A DNA stretch of 64,000 nucleotides from an uncultured Candidatus Saccharibacteria bacterium (GTDB taxonomy: Bacteria > Patescibacteriota > Saccharimonadia > Saccharimonadales > Saccharimonadaceae). The stretch covers positions 62,001 through 126,000 of the forward strand of contig CASXXK010000001.1 of the NCBI GenBank assembly GCA_949480205.1. Direction: 5' to 3'. The position numbers and the translations under genes were made by a program. Position 1 is the stretch's first letter. Every line of letters begins with the position of its first letter. Positions 17,266-25,632 of this stretch are shown in pieces. Under the pieces are notes generated by a model. The model ran no database searches and was not told the origin of the DNA. It was given only the letters and a program-made list of their open reading frames with translations.

Positions 17266-17294
17266 ATGTTACACCATGTAGGCGAAAATGTCAA
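17266..17294 (-). promoter_or_regulatory. antisense promoter facing cassette 1
   Basis: TTGACA (17289-17294), 17 bases, TAACAT (17266-17271) on the minus strand. Transcription from here would run antisense through cassette 1. There is no minus-strand gene for it to serve before 15235. Confidence 0.5.
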
Positions 17295-17301
17295 TAGCTT
17301 T

Positions 17302-17337
17302 CTAGCAAAAATACCCCAATTGGGGTATTTTTGCTAG
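17302..17337. terminator. bidirectional terminator palindrome
   Basis: A perfect 36-base palindrome with arms CTAGCAAAAATACCCC and a central AATT. It provides U-rich ends on both strands and ends dnaK on the minus strand. Confidence 0.9.
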
Positions 17338-17349
17338 GCAGATTGTAGA

Positions 17350-19248
17350 CTATTTGTTATCTACAACTTCCCCTTCTACGGCGTCGCCGTCATCGCTTCC
17401 GGAATTATCCATCGGCTCAGCAGTCGGTTTCTCGTCTTCAGACTTAGATTGATACATCTTGGCACCAATTGGCATCAGGACGTTGTTGAGGGCCTTCTGA
17501 GCCTCTTCAAGCTTCTCTTTATCGGCGGCAGAATCCTCAAGCACCTTCTTGGCTTCGGCCACAGCATCCTTGATAGCCTTGGCGTCATCCTCGGAGATCT
17601 TATCCTTAAACTCTTCAGGCATCTTCTCGGCCTGATAGATAGCATTTTCGAGTTGGTTTTTAGCGTCGATTGCTTCACGCTTCTTCTTATCTTCGTCAGC
17701 GTGAGCTTCGGCTTCCTTCTGAGCCTTCTCGATGTCTTCTTTGCTCATGTTGCCGGAGTTCTGGATGGTGATAGATTGCTCTTTGCCGGTTCCCTTGTCT
17801 TTGGCGGTCACATTCAAGATACCGTTAGCATCAAGGTTGAAGGTCACCTCAATCTGAGGCACACCACGTGGGGCGGGAGCGATACCGTCAAGGATGAAAC
17901 GGCCAAGAGACTTGTTGTCGGCGGCCATTTCGCGCTCACCCTGCAAGACATGGATCTCTACCTGTGGCTGGTTATCAGCAGCAGTGGAGAAGACCTCAGA
18001 CTTGCTAGTAGGGATGGTAGTGTTGCGCTCAATCAACTTAGTGCTCACGCCGCCCATAGTCTCGATACCGAGAGAAAGCGGAGTGACATCAAGCAAAAGC
18101 ACGTCTTTGACATCGCCTTGCAAGACACCACCTTGGATGGCGGCACCTACAGCCACAACTTCGTCTGGGTTAACGCCCTGCATTGGGTCTTTACCGAAGA
18201 TTTTCTTGACTTCTTCAATCACGGCCGGCATGCGGGTCATACCACCCACCATCACAACTTCGTCGATATCTTTGGCGCTAAGCTTAGCATCGGCGAGAGC
18301 CTTCTCAACAGGACCTGCCAAGCGCTCCAAGAGAGGCTTAACCAATTCTTCGAGCTTGGCGCGAGTCAAAGTATACTCAAAGTGCTTGGGGCCGTCGGCG
18401 TCAGCGGTCAAGAATGGTAAGTTAATCTCAACTTCTTTGGCGCTAGAAAGCTCTTTCTTAGCCTTCTCGGCTTCGTCTTTGACGCGTTGCATCGCAGCAG
18501 CATCGTTCTTGATGTCGATACCAGACTCTTTCTTGAACTCATCCAAGAGGAAGTTAACAATAATGTTGTCGAAATCTTCACCACCGAGGTGAGTATCACC
18601 GTTGGTGGACTTAACTTCAAACACACCATCGCCGAGCTCGAGGATGGAAACATCGAAAGTACCGCCACCAAGGTCGAAAACGGCGATTTGCTCGTCTTTC
18701 TTGCTCTCAAGACCATAGGCCAAAGCCGCAGCGGTTGGCTCGTTGATGATACGCTTTACCTCAAGGCCGGCAATTTTACCAGCGTCTTTAGTAGCTTGGC
18801 GTTGCGAGTCGTCGAAGTAGGCCGGGACGGTAATAATCGCCTCGGTAACAGGTTCGCCAAGGAAAGCCTCGGCATCTGCCTTAATCTTGGAAAGAATCAT
18901 TGCAGAAATTTCTTCTGGAGTGTATTCTTTACCGTCCATCTCGACAGCCACACCATTGCCTTTTTTGACAATTTTGTAAGGCATGATATCAAGATCACGT
19001 TGAACTTCTTTGTCGTCGAATTTACGACCAATCAAACGCTTAATACCGTAAATTGTGTTCTTTGGATTGGTAACGCGCTGACGTTGAGCAACTTTACCGA
19101 CTAAGCGGTCACCCTTCTTAGTGACAGCAACAACGCTAGGCGTGGTGCGATCACCTTCGCTATTGGCGATAACCTCTGGCTTACCAGCCACCATGTAAGC
19201 GAAGGCGCTGTTGGTGGTGCCGAGGTCAATACCGATAATTTTTGACAT
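17350..19248 (-). CDS. dnaK: chaperone DnaK (Hsp70)
   Basis: 632 residues, full length. The ATPase domain has [15 protein letters not shown], the phosphate-2 loop [18 protein letters not shown] and the adenosine motif [13 protein letters not shown]. The linker [15 protein letters not shown] leads to the substrate-binding beta domain and the helical lid. The tail ends [14 protein letters not shown], the acidic EEVD-like end common in bacterial DnaK. It folds nascent and stressed proteins with DnaJ and GrpE; grpE is not in the window. Two CIRCE operators about 200 bases upstream indicate HrcA repression. It is transcribed alone up to the palindromic terminator. Confidence 0.98.
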   Translation of the reverse strand: MSKIIGIDLGTTNSAFAYMVAGKPEVIANSEGDRTTPSVVAVTKKGDRLVGKVAQRQRVTNPKNTIYGIKRLIGRKFDDKEVQRDLDIMPYKIVKKGNGVAVEMDGKEYTPEEISAMILSKIKADAEAFLGEPVTEAIITVPAYFDDSQRQATKDAGKIAGLEVKRIINEPTAAALAYGLESKKDEQIAVFDLGGGTFDVSILELGDGVFEVKSTNGDTHLGGEDFDNIIVNFLLDEFKKESGIDIKNDAAAMQRVKDEAEKAKKELSSAKEVEINLPFLTADADGPKHFEYTLTRAKLEELVKPLLERLAGPVEKALADAKLSAKDIDEVVMVGGMTRMPAVIEEVKKIFGKDPMQGVNPDEVVAVGAAIQGGVLQGDVKDVLLLDVTPLSLGIETMGGVSTKLIERNTTIPTSKSEVFSTAADNQPQVEIHVLQGEREMAADNKSLGRFILDGIAPAPRGVPQIEVTFNLDANGILNVTAKDKGTGKEQSITIQNSGNMSKEDIEKAQKEAEAHADEDKKKREAIDAKNQLENAIYQAEKMPEEFKDKISEDDAKAIKDAVAEAKKVLEDSAADKEKLEEAQKALNNVLMPIGAKMYQSKSEDEKPTAEPMDNSGSDDGDAVEGEVVDNK

Positions 19249-19296
19249 AATTATTCCTTTCTTTAATATTCCGACTAATTAACTGGCTACATAGTT

Positions 19297-19384
19297 TCTT
19301 GAGTGACGCGTCGTCGCGGCCCGTCGTTACGGGCGCTCCGCGCTGCATGCTCAGCCGTAGCCTGCGCACCCACTCAAGTAACTA
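19297..19384. repeat. GC-rich palindromic element in the dnaK leader
   Basis: Outer arms CTTGAGTG/CACTCAAG enclose a GC-rich stretch with the hairpin CCCGT-CGTT-ACGGG followed by CGCTC and, after a gap, TGCTC. The CCCGTCnTTACGGG...CGCTC...TGCTC pattern is shared with the element at 29486-29580. It lies between the CIRCE sites and the dnaK start, so it would be in the leader mRNA. Confidence 0.55.
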
Positions 19385-19442
19385 TCTAGCCAGCCCCTCA
19401 GTCATAATCTTAAATTTCAGTTCTTGTCTAAATGATATATCA

Positions 19443-19469
19443 TTAGCACTCGTGTGTCAATAGTGCTAA
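19443..19469. promoter_or_regulatory. CIRCE operator 1 of dnaK
   Basis: TTAGCACTC-N9-TAGTGCTAA, one mismatch from the CIRCE consensus. Probable HrcA-binding site controlling dnaK. Confidence 0.9.
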
Positions 19470-19488
19470 TTAAATTAATTGTAGCAAA

Positions 19489-19515
19489 TTAGCAGTCTAG
19501 TGTCAAGAGTGCTAA
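19489..19515. promoter_or_regulatory. CIRCE operator 2 of dnaK
   Basis: TTAGCAGTC-N9-GAGTGCTAA, one mismatch from consensus, 46 bases from operator 1. Tandem CIRCE sites suggest tight heat-shock control. Confidence 0.9.
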
Positions 19516-19525
19516 TTTGAGTCAC

Positions 19526-19565
19526 CTAGAAAATGCCCCGCTCCGAAGAGCAGGGCATTTTCTAG
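19526..19565 (-). terminator. terminator of the large ncRNA
   Basis: CTAGAAAATGCCC/GGGCATTTTCTAG arms with an inner GCTC-GAGC hairpin around CGAA, interrupted by one mismatch. It gives a T-rich end on the minus strand. Confidence 0.85.
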
Positions 19566-20072
19566 GGCTTGGAGTCTTGTATCTCCAAGTAGGTTAGTGG
19601 GGTAGTACCCCGAATGGGTTAGACGCTATACTTGGCGCCTACCAGTTTCTGAGAGTTTGTCCTCCACAGGACTCCTCTCTGACCAATCGACTCACTCTTG
19701 TTCCCGAAAACCGGTATTGCGGCCTGTGGTGAGCCTAGAGTTTGTTGCTGATGACTAGACTGTTAATGATATTCGCCCGTAATCGAGCCTCGTCCAGTCA
19801 TTGAGCAAGGGGACAACAATCTGTCCCAACACGGACCTCAAACGTGCATAGCGTTTGCCGTGACCAAGAATGTTCTTGCCAACACTCTTCAAATGAAAAT
19901 GTGATTAAAATCTCCACTTAGGCAAGTTTGTAACGTGTGTTTTCTTCTATGCAGAAAACTTGAGATTTTAATACTCGCAGGACTTGCACCTGCCCTTTTT
20001 ATGATTATATGATCAGAGCCGTCTGGCGGTCTCATGACTTTGAATAACTTATATCGCCGTCATGCTGATCAT
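19526..20072 (-). ncRNA. large structured non-coding RNA, about 540 nt, unidentified
   Basis: The minus-strand transcript is bounded by a good promoter (20079-20107) and a strong terminator (19526-19565), and has no open frame of any length. Its sequence is packed with stem-loops: ATGATCAG/CTGATCAT at the 5' end, GCAGG-TGCAAGT-CCTGC, TAAAATCT/AGATTTTA enclosing CAAGTTT/AAACTTG and TTTTCT/AGAAAA, CAAGAA-TG-TTCTTG, CACGG/CCGTG enclosing CAAACG/CGTTTG, GGGACA/TGTCCC, GTCC/GGAC within GAGAG/CTCTC, GGGG/CCCC and CTTGGAG/CTCCAAG. I compared it by eye with RNase P RNA, tmRNA, 6S and SRP RNA and do not see their conserved cores. The class is unknown. Confidence 0.7.
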
Positions 20073-20078
20073 GTTTCC

Positions 20079-20107
20079 ATGATAGCACACTATTATGATA
20101 TTGTCAA
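20079..20107 (-). promoter_or_regulatory. promoter of the large ncRNA
   Basis: TTGACA (20102-20107), 17 bases, TATCAT (20079-20084) on the minus strand, with TGTGC before the -10. Confidence 0.75.
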
Positions 20108-20161
20108 TAGTTTTTTCGCATTTTGATACAAAAAGTCAAAAAATCGCTATCTGCTTCCCTG

Positions 20162-20382
20162 TTAAGTTTCTACATAGTCTAATACAGTACTAAGGCAGCG
20201 GAGGGGGAAACCGTAGTGACGACTACCATAGCTCGAGGGATTGACGATGCCAGCATCGAAGCGAAGGAAGTATGTGTTCGTGGTTGAGGAATATGGGCGC
20301 GATGACCACTCATACCCATTCTGACTAGCAACCCGCAAGGTTCCAGTAGTAACAGTCAAATTAAAATACCCGCTGCGCACGA
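20162..20382 (-). repeat. variable lectin-fold cassette 2 (silent copy)
   Basis: On the minus strand: the 5' box at 20369-20382 is read as VRSG. A 55-residue core contains EWSSRPYSST, a YFLRF strand and NPSSYGSRHYG. The 3' box encodes FPLRCLSTVLD and the frame ends YVET-stop. The frame happens to stay open upstream to 20614, but that overlaps a terminator and a real gene, so it is not a gene. It sits between the terminator of the 172-aa gene and the ncRNA promoter, with no promoter of its own. Confidence 0.7.
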
Positions 20383-20402
20383 AGTTTAATATCAATACGC
20401 AG

Positions 20403-20428
20403 AAAGACCCCGCTAGTGCGAGGTCTTT
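20403..20428 (-). terminator. terminator of the 172-aa gene
   Basis: AAAGACC/GGTCTTT stem with a 12-base partly paired loop, T-rich on the minus strand. Confidence 0.65.
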
Positions 20429-20441
20429 AAGGTAAATATGC

Positions 20442-20960
20442 TTACCAATTATTGACCAGCCAATCATACTGATCGCACTTGATGAACTGAATCTTGTGCT
20501 TAAACTGCGGATATTTTGCGAGCAATTTGGATGTGTCTTTGCCTTCAAAGAATATAAACATGCCACCCTTTCTTTTGCTGGCGTCGTATTCACAGAAGCA
20601 CAATTCGCTGTCAATCAACCAGATACCGCCGGCAAAATGCCAAATTTGCGATTCTGAGCTGTCGACCCGTGTCAATTGGCCATGCAATGATGTAAGACGT
20701 AATTTTCCATCCACGATCGCGGCATCTTCCGGAGCAATGCAGGACGTTCTTTCGGAGCGTATACAAGGCATGTCCTCCGGTATTTCGACAGTTGGGAAAG
20801 TTATGCGCTGATATGCTCTCATAAAATCCTCAAACAGTTCGTCTCTTATGCCGTCGTGACTCATGCCATTGGTGATGTTTAGCCAGATGTAGCGTTTTTG
20901 CCCCTGTGTTTCCCATATTCTGCCACGTTCTGTCGTGATTGGTTTTCTTCTTTTTTTCAT
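20442..20960 (-). CDS. hypothetical protein, 172 aa
   Basis: Starts at ATG 20958-20960 (MKKRRKPITTERGRIWETQG) after an AAAGGGTGAGGAT ribosome-binding site; the longer frame upstream has no such site. It is basic at the N-terminus, then mixed, with no membrane segment. A central region (IVDGKLRLTSLHGQL, WHFAGGIWLIDSELCFCEYD) is beta-rich. I do not recognise a family. It has its own promoter (21067-21095) with a roughly 100-base leader and its own terminator. Cassettes 2 and 3 flank it in opposite directions, so it could be inverted by recombination between them. Confidence 0.7.
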   Translation of the reverse strand: MKKRRKPITTERGRIWETQGQKRYIWLNITNGMSHDGIRDELFEDFMRAYQRITFPTVEIPEDMPCIRSERTSCIAPEDAAIVDGKLRLTSLHGQLTRVDSSESQIWHFAGGIWLIDSELCFCEYDASKRKGGMFIFFEGKDTSKLLAKYPQFKHKIQFIKCDQYDWLVNNW

Positions 20961-21066
20961 ATCCTCACCCTTTCCTCTCATGCACCAACCTATGAATATG
21001 ACTATCCCCAGTTTTTTAAGGTGCGCTATGTTCATCAAAATTTTGCCTCAAGTTGAGGTCTATCTT

Positions 21067-21095
21067 AGTGTATCATAGATATTAGTTTTTGTCAA
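21067..21095 (-). promoter_or_regulatory. promoter of the 172-aa gene
   Basis: TTGACA (21090-21095), 17 bases, TACACT (21067-21072), minus strand. Confidence 0.75.
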
Positions 21096-21120
21096 TAGAT
21101 AAAGCGGTATCGGTTTTACT

Positions 21121-21344
21121 TCGTGCGCAGCGGGAGATTCGATTTGGCTACGAAAGCGGGTATACTTGGATATGTTGACCCAAGCGGCTTCTGGTGGTCT
21201 TCGCGAGCTGTCATTTACTCTTCTAGTACCTTAGCTAATGCTTATAGCCTCTATTTTAGTTCTACAACAGTTAATCCATTAAATGGCCCATCCAATCGTT
21301 ACGCTGGTTTCCCCCTCCGCTGCCTTAGTACTGTATTAGACATG
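21121..21344 (+). repeat. variable lectin-fold cassette 3 (silent copy)
   Basis: The plus-strand 5' box (21121-21134) is read VRSG. The 60-residue core contains AGILGYVDPSGFWWSSRA, an AYSLYF strand and NPLNGPSNRYAG. The 3' box encodes FPLRCLSTVLDM. The stop normally following is replaced, so the frame continues to 21398. No start codon or promoter on this strand. It lies between the promoter of the 172-aa gene and the terminator of the Nudix gene. Confidence 0.7.
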
Positions 21345-21428
21345 GCGAATACAAAAGCTTCGCCGGCAAGTTTGGCCACAAGAACAATGAGCAATTAGGA
21401 GTCACCGTTACCTATTTACCAGTGTTCA

Positions 21429-21465
21429 AATAAAAACTGCGGTCTAACCTTAAGGTTAGACCGCA
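21429..21465 (-). terminator. terminator of the Nudix gene
   Basis: Perfect palindrome with arms TGCGGTCTAACC and a TTAA centre (21438-21465), followed on the minus strand by GTTTTTATTT. Confidence 0.9.
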
Positions 21466-21488
21466 TCCGGATGCGCAGATGATTAAAA

Positions 21489-22457
21489 CTAAAAAGGCTT
21501 GAGTTCGAAGGCTTCCAGACTGGCCATGACAAACTCAGGGCTACGCAGAACACCAGACTTGTTCATCTCCTGGATTTCTGCCGGAGTAAACCAACCGATC
21601 TCTGAGGTTTCTTCAGTATGATACTGTTTGGGGCCGTCTACCGCATAGGCCAAGAAAACAGGCATGGTGTAAATTTTTCCGGGCTTGCGACTGGTACGAG
21701 TATGAAGTAAGCCCTCAAGTTTAATCTGCCAGCTGCTTTCCTCGCTGACTTCACGGATAACCGTTTCGGCGTAGGCTTCGCCAACTCTGACACGGCCGGA
21801 GGGCAGATTCCAACCGCCATCGCCATCAACCCAATTATCAGGTGCCTTACCCGCATCAAGATACCCCTGCTTGAGCACAGGATCCTTGATTTTCTCAACC
21901 TGAACACGTGCTTCGTGCATCATGAGGATTTTACCTTCCTTGTTATACACCAGTGCACCAGCCCGAAACCACGGTAAACCCCACTTCTGGATGTCGCCGA
22001 TGGATTCCTCGGGGATAATGACGTTCTTTGACGTGTTCTGGATGGCGCCAAGAACCGCGTCAGCATCACGCAGATTGTTGTCATTGGCCAGTGCTATGAT
22101 TTCGTCTTGGCCATACCAGCCCATGGACTTGATTATCTGCGGGTCGGGCGTCTCCGTGGCACTGAGATCATATGGATTATCAGCCCCATAGATTACAATA
22201 ACCCTAGGATCAGCTTCGTCAGCGATAAATTGAGTGTCAACGTAACGAATACCTTCCATGTCATAATCGTAAAACGTTTGTTCCATGCCAGCGTGTTCGG
22301 CAGCATAGTCAAGCCTCTGGTTCGCCTGCAAATCCACACAAGGTAAACCAATTTGGCCACTGCTCTGCGTTTGTTCGACCAAGAAAAATTTCTGGTGAAC
22401 ATTGGTAAGCAGAAGGCCGACTTGCACTCTGGGGCGGTTAATATTTCTCTTTTCCAT
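21489..22457 (-). CDS. tandem Nudix-fold hydrolase
   Basis: 322 residues from ATG 22455-22457, which follows AAAAGGAGGAAAG. The C-terminal half has a complete Nudix box: G-x5-E at GRVRVGE, then REVSEESSW, preceded by WNLPSG. Such enzymes hydrolyse nucleoside diphosphates linked to another group. The N-terminal half (RPRVQVGLLLTNVHQKFFLVEQ) has the Nudix start and beta strands but lacks the REUxEExGU catalytic motif, so it looks like a decayed duplicate. The substrate is unknown. It is a single-gene unit with its own promoter (22576-22604), a 120-base leader and a strong terminator. Confidence 0.85.
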   Translation of the reverse strand: MEKRNINRPRVQVGLLLTNVHQKFFLVEQTQSSGQIGLPCVDLQANQRLDYAAEHAGMEQTFYDYDMEGIRYVDTQFIADEADPRVIVIYGADNPYDLSATETPDPQIIKSMGWYGQDEIIALANDNNLRDADAVLGAIQNTSKNVIIPEESIGDIQKWGLPWFRAGALVYNKEGKILMMHEARVQVEKIKDPVLKQGYLDAGKAPDNWVDGDGGWNLPSGRVRVGEAYAETVIREVSEESSWQIKLEGLLHTRTSRKPGKIYTMPVFLAYAVDGPKQYHTEETSEIGWFTPAEIQEMNKSGVLRSPEFVMASLEAFELKPF

Positions 22458-22575
22458 GATTCTTTCCTCCTTTTGATCTGAAACTAACAGCACCTTCCCA
22501 ATCATCTTTCGCTTGGTAATGTGCTATCTACGACGTAATGTCGTCAAAATCTTTCCTCTGATGAGGATTGTCTAC

Positions 22576-22604
22576 ATTGTATCACAGATTATGCTTTTTG
22601 TCAA
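22576..22604 (-). promoter_or_regulatory. promoter of the Nudix gene
   Basis: TTGACA (22599-22604), 17 bases, TACAAT (22576-22581), minus strand. The leader (22458-22575) ends in AGGAGG. Confidence 0.8.
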
Positions 22605-22617
22605 TAGAAACACAAGA

Positions 22618-22636
22618 GCACCCCGAAGGGTGCTGA
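22618..22636 (-). terminator. weak terminator after the DUF3800 gene
   Basis: AGCACCC-CGAA-GGGTGCT stem-loop, followed on the minus strand by CTTGTGTTTCT. The 100 bases between it and the gene hold no other feature I can name. Confidence 0.55.
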
Positions 22637-22735
22637 AGGCGGCGCATGGATCGGTGCCGGAAAACGACACTTACTGTCTTTAGCTCACCATGCGGCTGAC
22701 GCCGTGGGCTCATTATATCAGAAAATTGAATTTTA

Positions 22736-23410
22736 TCAATAATCGGCACCCCGAATCAAACTACCATCAAATTGCGAGTAAGGAAATTCACCCAGATTGA
22801 CGATACGCGATTTGATGAGATTGAGAAAATGTGGCTGTTGGCGGTGATAAGCTTTGTAGACTGTACCAGCGATAAGGTCAGCAACCTGAAGATTATACTC
22901 AGTCTTGGAGTCGCGCTGAAAAACCTCGACGTGATGACGCACGAGATTTGACGTAGTGTAGGCATTGATGGTGATGTAATCGGTGAGCGAATTCATAGAC
23001 TTGACGGCGGTGGAACGTTGGTCAAACACGATACGAAAATCACCATGGTATCTCTGGAAAATCGCATCGGTGAGCAACTTAGCAAAATAATTATAGACCA
23101 GATTCTTAGGCTTTTGCTCTTGTAACAACGTAACCTGTGTTTTATCGACTACGAGATAAAAGATATCAATGTCTGGCTTGGCGGTAAGCTTGTTAAGAAT
23201 ACGCTGGCGCTCGGGAAACTTGAGTGTGCAGGATTTAATCTCTTGAATGGTGTCATAGTTTCTTTCTTTGGCAAGGAGCTGCTGCTCTTTACGAATAATG
23301 CGCTTGGCACGAGTTAGGCCTTTTGCCGTGTCGAAAACTGCGGCGGCCAATACAAAATATTTACCTCCACAGCCCATGTTCCCCGACTCGTCGATATAGG
23401 CCGTAATCAT
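22736..23410 (-). CDS. DUF3800 family protein
   Basis: 224 residues. It starts MITAYIDESGNMG, the YIDESG motif that defines DUF3800, and keeps a second acidic region (DFRIVFDQRSTAVKS) and a LQVADLIAGTVYKAYH stretch. The fold is RNase-H-like with conserved acidic residues. Members are often found with mobile or defence genes, but the function is not established. I placed the start at ATG 23408-23410 because a TACAAT box ends seven bases upstream, giving a leaderless message. It is divergent from nusA. Confidence 0.85.
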   Translation of the reverse strand: MITAYIDESGNMGCGGKYFVLAAAVFDTAKGLTRAKRIIRKEQQLLAKERNYDTIQEIKSCTLKFPERQRILNKLTAKPDIDIFYLVVDKTQVTLLQEQKPKNLVYNYFAKLLTDAIFQRYHGDFRIVFDQRSTAVKSMNSLTDYITINAYTTSNLVRHHVEVFQRDSKTEYNLQVADLIAGTVYKAYHRQQPHFLNLIKSRIVNLGEFPYSQFDGSLIRGADY

Positions 23411-23470
23411 TGAGCCCATTGTAGCATTTCGAGAAAAAATACCAAAACACAAGCAATATAGAAATAAAGG

Positions 23471-23498
23471 TTGACTTTTGGCAAGGGTACGCTATAAT
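23471..23498 (+). promoter_or_regulatory. nusA promoter
   Basis: TTGACT (23471-23476), 16 bases, TATAAT (23493-23498) on the plus strand. Confidence 0.75.
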
Positions 23499-23515
23499 GA
23501 AACTATACAGATATT

Positions 23516-23545
23516 GACCGACCCGAAGAGGGGCGGTTTTTAGTT
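23516..23545 (+). promoter_or_regulatory. attenuator-like hairpin in the nusA leader
   Basis: ACCGACCC-GAAGA-GGGGCGGT stem-loop followed by TTTTAGTTT, between the promoter and the ribosome-binding site (GGAGAAAA). It is shaped like an intrinsic terminator placed upstream of the gene, so read-through control of nusA is possible; inference. Confidence 0.5.
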
Positions 23546-23560
23546 TAGAAAAGGAGAAAA

Positions 23561-24679
23561 ATGGAAGGTTTAGACCTGAAACAACTGAGCGCGATGGTGA
23601 ATGTGATCGCAGAGGAAAAAGGCTTGCCTGAGGACGCCGTGCTAGATGTGGTACAGATGGCGATTGCGGCGGCTTGGCGACGTGATAATGGTGATAAAGA
23701 TATGGATGTGCGTGCCCTGTTGGACACCAAGACCGGCAAAGCTACCGTATTTGTAAGCCGCGAGGTGATCGAAGATGACGTAGCTTACAACCCAGCTACC
23801 GAGATTCCTCTGGCCGAGGCAATGCAATTGAAAAAAGATGCTCAGGTGGGCGACATTGTAGAAGAGTCGTTTGAGGTGAAAGAGTTTGGTCGCGTAGCAG
23901 CAATGACCGCCAAGCAAGTAGTGGTGCAGCGTCTGCGCGAAGCGGAACGTGATGCTGTGTTGAGTGCTTTTGAAGATAAAATCGGCACTGTGATGACTGG
24001 CGTGGTAGCTCGCGTAGAACCCCGGGTGGTGCGGATTGACCTCGGCAAGGCTTCGGGGATTATGCCACGATCTGAGCAGATTGACGGCGAATATTACACC
24101 GTGGGCGAACGGATTAAGGTTTATATTAAGGGCGTAGAACACGACGATACGCGCGCGCAATTGATTCTCTCACGTGGGAATGCTGAGTTTATCGAATATT
24201 TGTTCCGTCAGGAAGTGCCAGAACTTGAGAACGGCTCGGTGGAAATTCGTGGAATTGCCCGTGAAGCTGGTCGTCGCACCAAGATTGCCGTAATGTCTAC
24301 TGTACCAGGCGTGGACCCAGTGGGTACTTTTGTGGGTGGCCGCGGCATGCGCGTGCAGGCCATTATGAACGAAATTGGCGATCGCGAGAAGATTGATATT
24401 ATCAACTGGAGCGAAAACCCATCAGAATACATCCGTGAAGCACTGAGCCCGGCCGAAGTGACGAAGGTGGAAATTGAAGGCAAGAAAGCCAAGGTTTACG
24501 TGACCGAAGATCAGCAGTCGATTGCGATTGGCCGCCAAGGTCAAAACGTACGTTTGGCGTCGAAGTTGACTGGTTATGAAATCGATATTGAACTCGCCAA
24601 AGCCCCAGAGAAGAAAAAGCGCAAGAACGCGGAAGATTCCCTCTTGAATGCTTTGAGTGAAGCGGACGAAGAGGAATAA
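23561..24679 (+). CDS. nusA: transcription factor NusA
   Basis: 372 residues. An N-terminal RNA-polymerase-binding domain (1-125) is followed by an S1 domain (DKIGTVMTGVVARVEPRVVR..., about 130-200) and two KH domains with IGRQGQNVRLASKLTGYEIDI near the C-terminus. It has no C-terminal acidic repeats, as in Gram-positive and reduced NusAs. NusA binds elongating polymerase and modulates pausing, termination and antitermination. The ATG follows AAAGGAG. The leader carries a terminator-like hairpin, compatible with autoregulation. It ends at a bidirectional terminator. Confidence 0.97.
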   Translation: MEGLDLKQLSAMVNVIAEEKGLPEDAVLDVVQMAIAAAWRRDNGDKDMDVRALLDTKTGKATVFVSREVIEDDVAYNPATEIPLAEAMQLKKDAQVGDIVEESFEVKEFGRVAAMTAKQVVVQRLREAERDAVLSAFEDKIGTVMTGVVARVEPRVVRIDLGKASGIMPRSEQIDGEYYTVGERIKVYIKGVEHDDTRAQLILSRGNAEFIEYLFRQEVPELENGSVEIRGIAREAGRRTKIAVMSTVPGVDPVGTFVGGRGMRVQAIMNEIGDREKIDIINWSENPSEYIREALSPAEVTKVEIEGKKAKVYVTEDQQSIAIGRQGQNVRLASKLTGYEIDIELAKAPEKKKRKNAEDSLLNALSEADEEE

Positions 24680-24690
24680 GCCTAGCCATC

Positions 24691-24718
24691 AAAAAGAGCG
24701 TCCTAGGACGCTCTTTTT
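24691..24718. terminator. bidirectional terminator after nusA
   Basis: Perfect palindrome with arms AAAAAGAGCGTCCT, U-rich on both strands; it serves nusA and the convergent 297-aa gene. Confidence 0.92.
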
Positions 24719-24729
24719 AGTGCGATTTG

Positions 24730-25623
24730 CTATTTACCCGCGAGAAAGGCAGCAGCAAAAATAGCAATAAAGACAATGAGGAAAATTGCCAAACCGATAC
24801 GTTTAAGGATAAGCGAGAGAGTGTTTTGACTTTCTTTAATTTTATCCTGTACTAAAGTCATATTTTCTGGCCAATTTGCGGCACCTTCCTGGTTTTTGAT
24901 TTGTTCAATAAACTCTGGTTGGAACTTGTCTTTGAGCCCTTTCTGGAAGGTGTCAAGCCGATATGATCTACTACCCAGCCCTTGCACGTCGTCTTCGTCG
25001 TAGATTTGTTGGTGCAAAATTGAAGTCATAACTACAACTGGCTGCAGCCAATCATCTTGCGCAATATACATCACATAACGTGATTTACCGTTTTTGACCG
25101 GTGTACGCTTCTCTACTGTGGCTACCATAGTTTGATTAACGTCATACATACAGAAATAGATTGATTTACCTTCGCCCACAATGTAACAATTGAGCTTTTT
25201 GGCACCGAGTTGGAGACTCCAATAAGTATAGGATTCTATGCCATCATCGATGACTGGAACTTGTACATTGCCGGCTTCTACCCCATTGCTATTAACGATT
25301 TTGGGCGCCATTTCGTCAAGTGCGCCCCAGCCTTCACCTTTGACAAAATTACCAGCCATCTTGGCCAAACTTTTAATCGTACCAAGATTAGTGCTTTGTT
25401 GCCAAAACTTAATGAGATAACTTTCTCCATTAGCAAACGCCACCGAAAGATCGTATGTGTCGGCTTGCGCTACGCCATCAAGTCGACAAACCTCCGCGTT
25501 GCGCGCAACTACGGTGGCGCGGTATGGTACAATTGTGGCTCGAGCTTTTACTTCCAGCGCTCCAATACCAATACTAGTGTTGCGCTTTTGGTCCCACTCT
25601 AATTTGATATATTCTGCAATCAT
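24730..25623 (-). CDS. tail-anchored membrane protein, 297 aa
   Basis: I do not recognise the family. About 270 soluble residues with alternating beta-type stretches are followed by a single hydrophobic helix near the C-terminus (GLAIFLIVFIAIFAAAFLAG), so it is probably tail-anchored with the bulk in the cytoplasm. The middle (TYWSLQLGAKKLNCYIVGEG) is reminiscent of a beta-sandwich or LURP/scramblase-like fold, but this is speculative. It follows the zinc-ribbon gene by nine bases and is presumably in the same operon, ending at the shared terminator. Confidence 0.75.
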   Translation of the reverse strand: MIAEYIKLEWDQKRNTSIGIGALEVKARATIVPYRATVVARNAEVCRLDGVAQADTYDLSVAFANGESYLIKFWQQSTNLGTIKSLAKMAGNFVKGEGWGALDEMAPKIVNSNGVEAGNVQVPVIDDGIESYTYWSLQLGAKKLNCYIVGEGKSIYFCMYDVNQTMVATVEKRTPVKNGKSRYVMYIAQDDWLQPVVVMTSILHQQIYDEDDVQGLGSRSYRLDTFQKGLKDKFQPEFIEQIKNQEGAANWPENMTLVQDKIKESQNTLSLILKRIGLAIFLIVFIAIFAAAFLAGK

Positions 25624-25632
25624 AGTTTGAGC

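Noticed and set aside
19526-20072. RNase P RNA or tmRNA identity for the large ncRNA
   Set aside because: I could not find the RNase P P4 core, nor a tmRNA acceptor end and tag frame. A GCAGG-TGCAAGT-CCTGC hairpin looks like a T-arm, but nothing else forms a tRNA.
20162-20614. 150-aa minus-strand ORF running through cassette 2
   Set aside because: Its front half crosses a terminator and overlaps the real 172-aa gene in another frame; only the cassette part has meaning.
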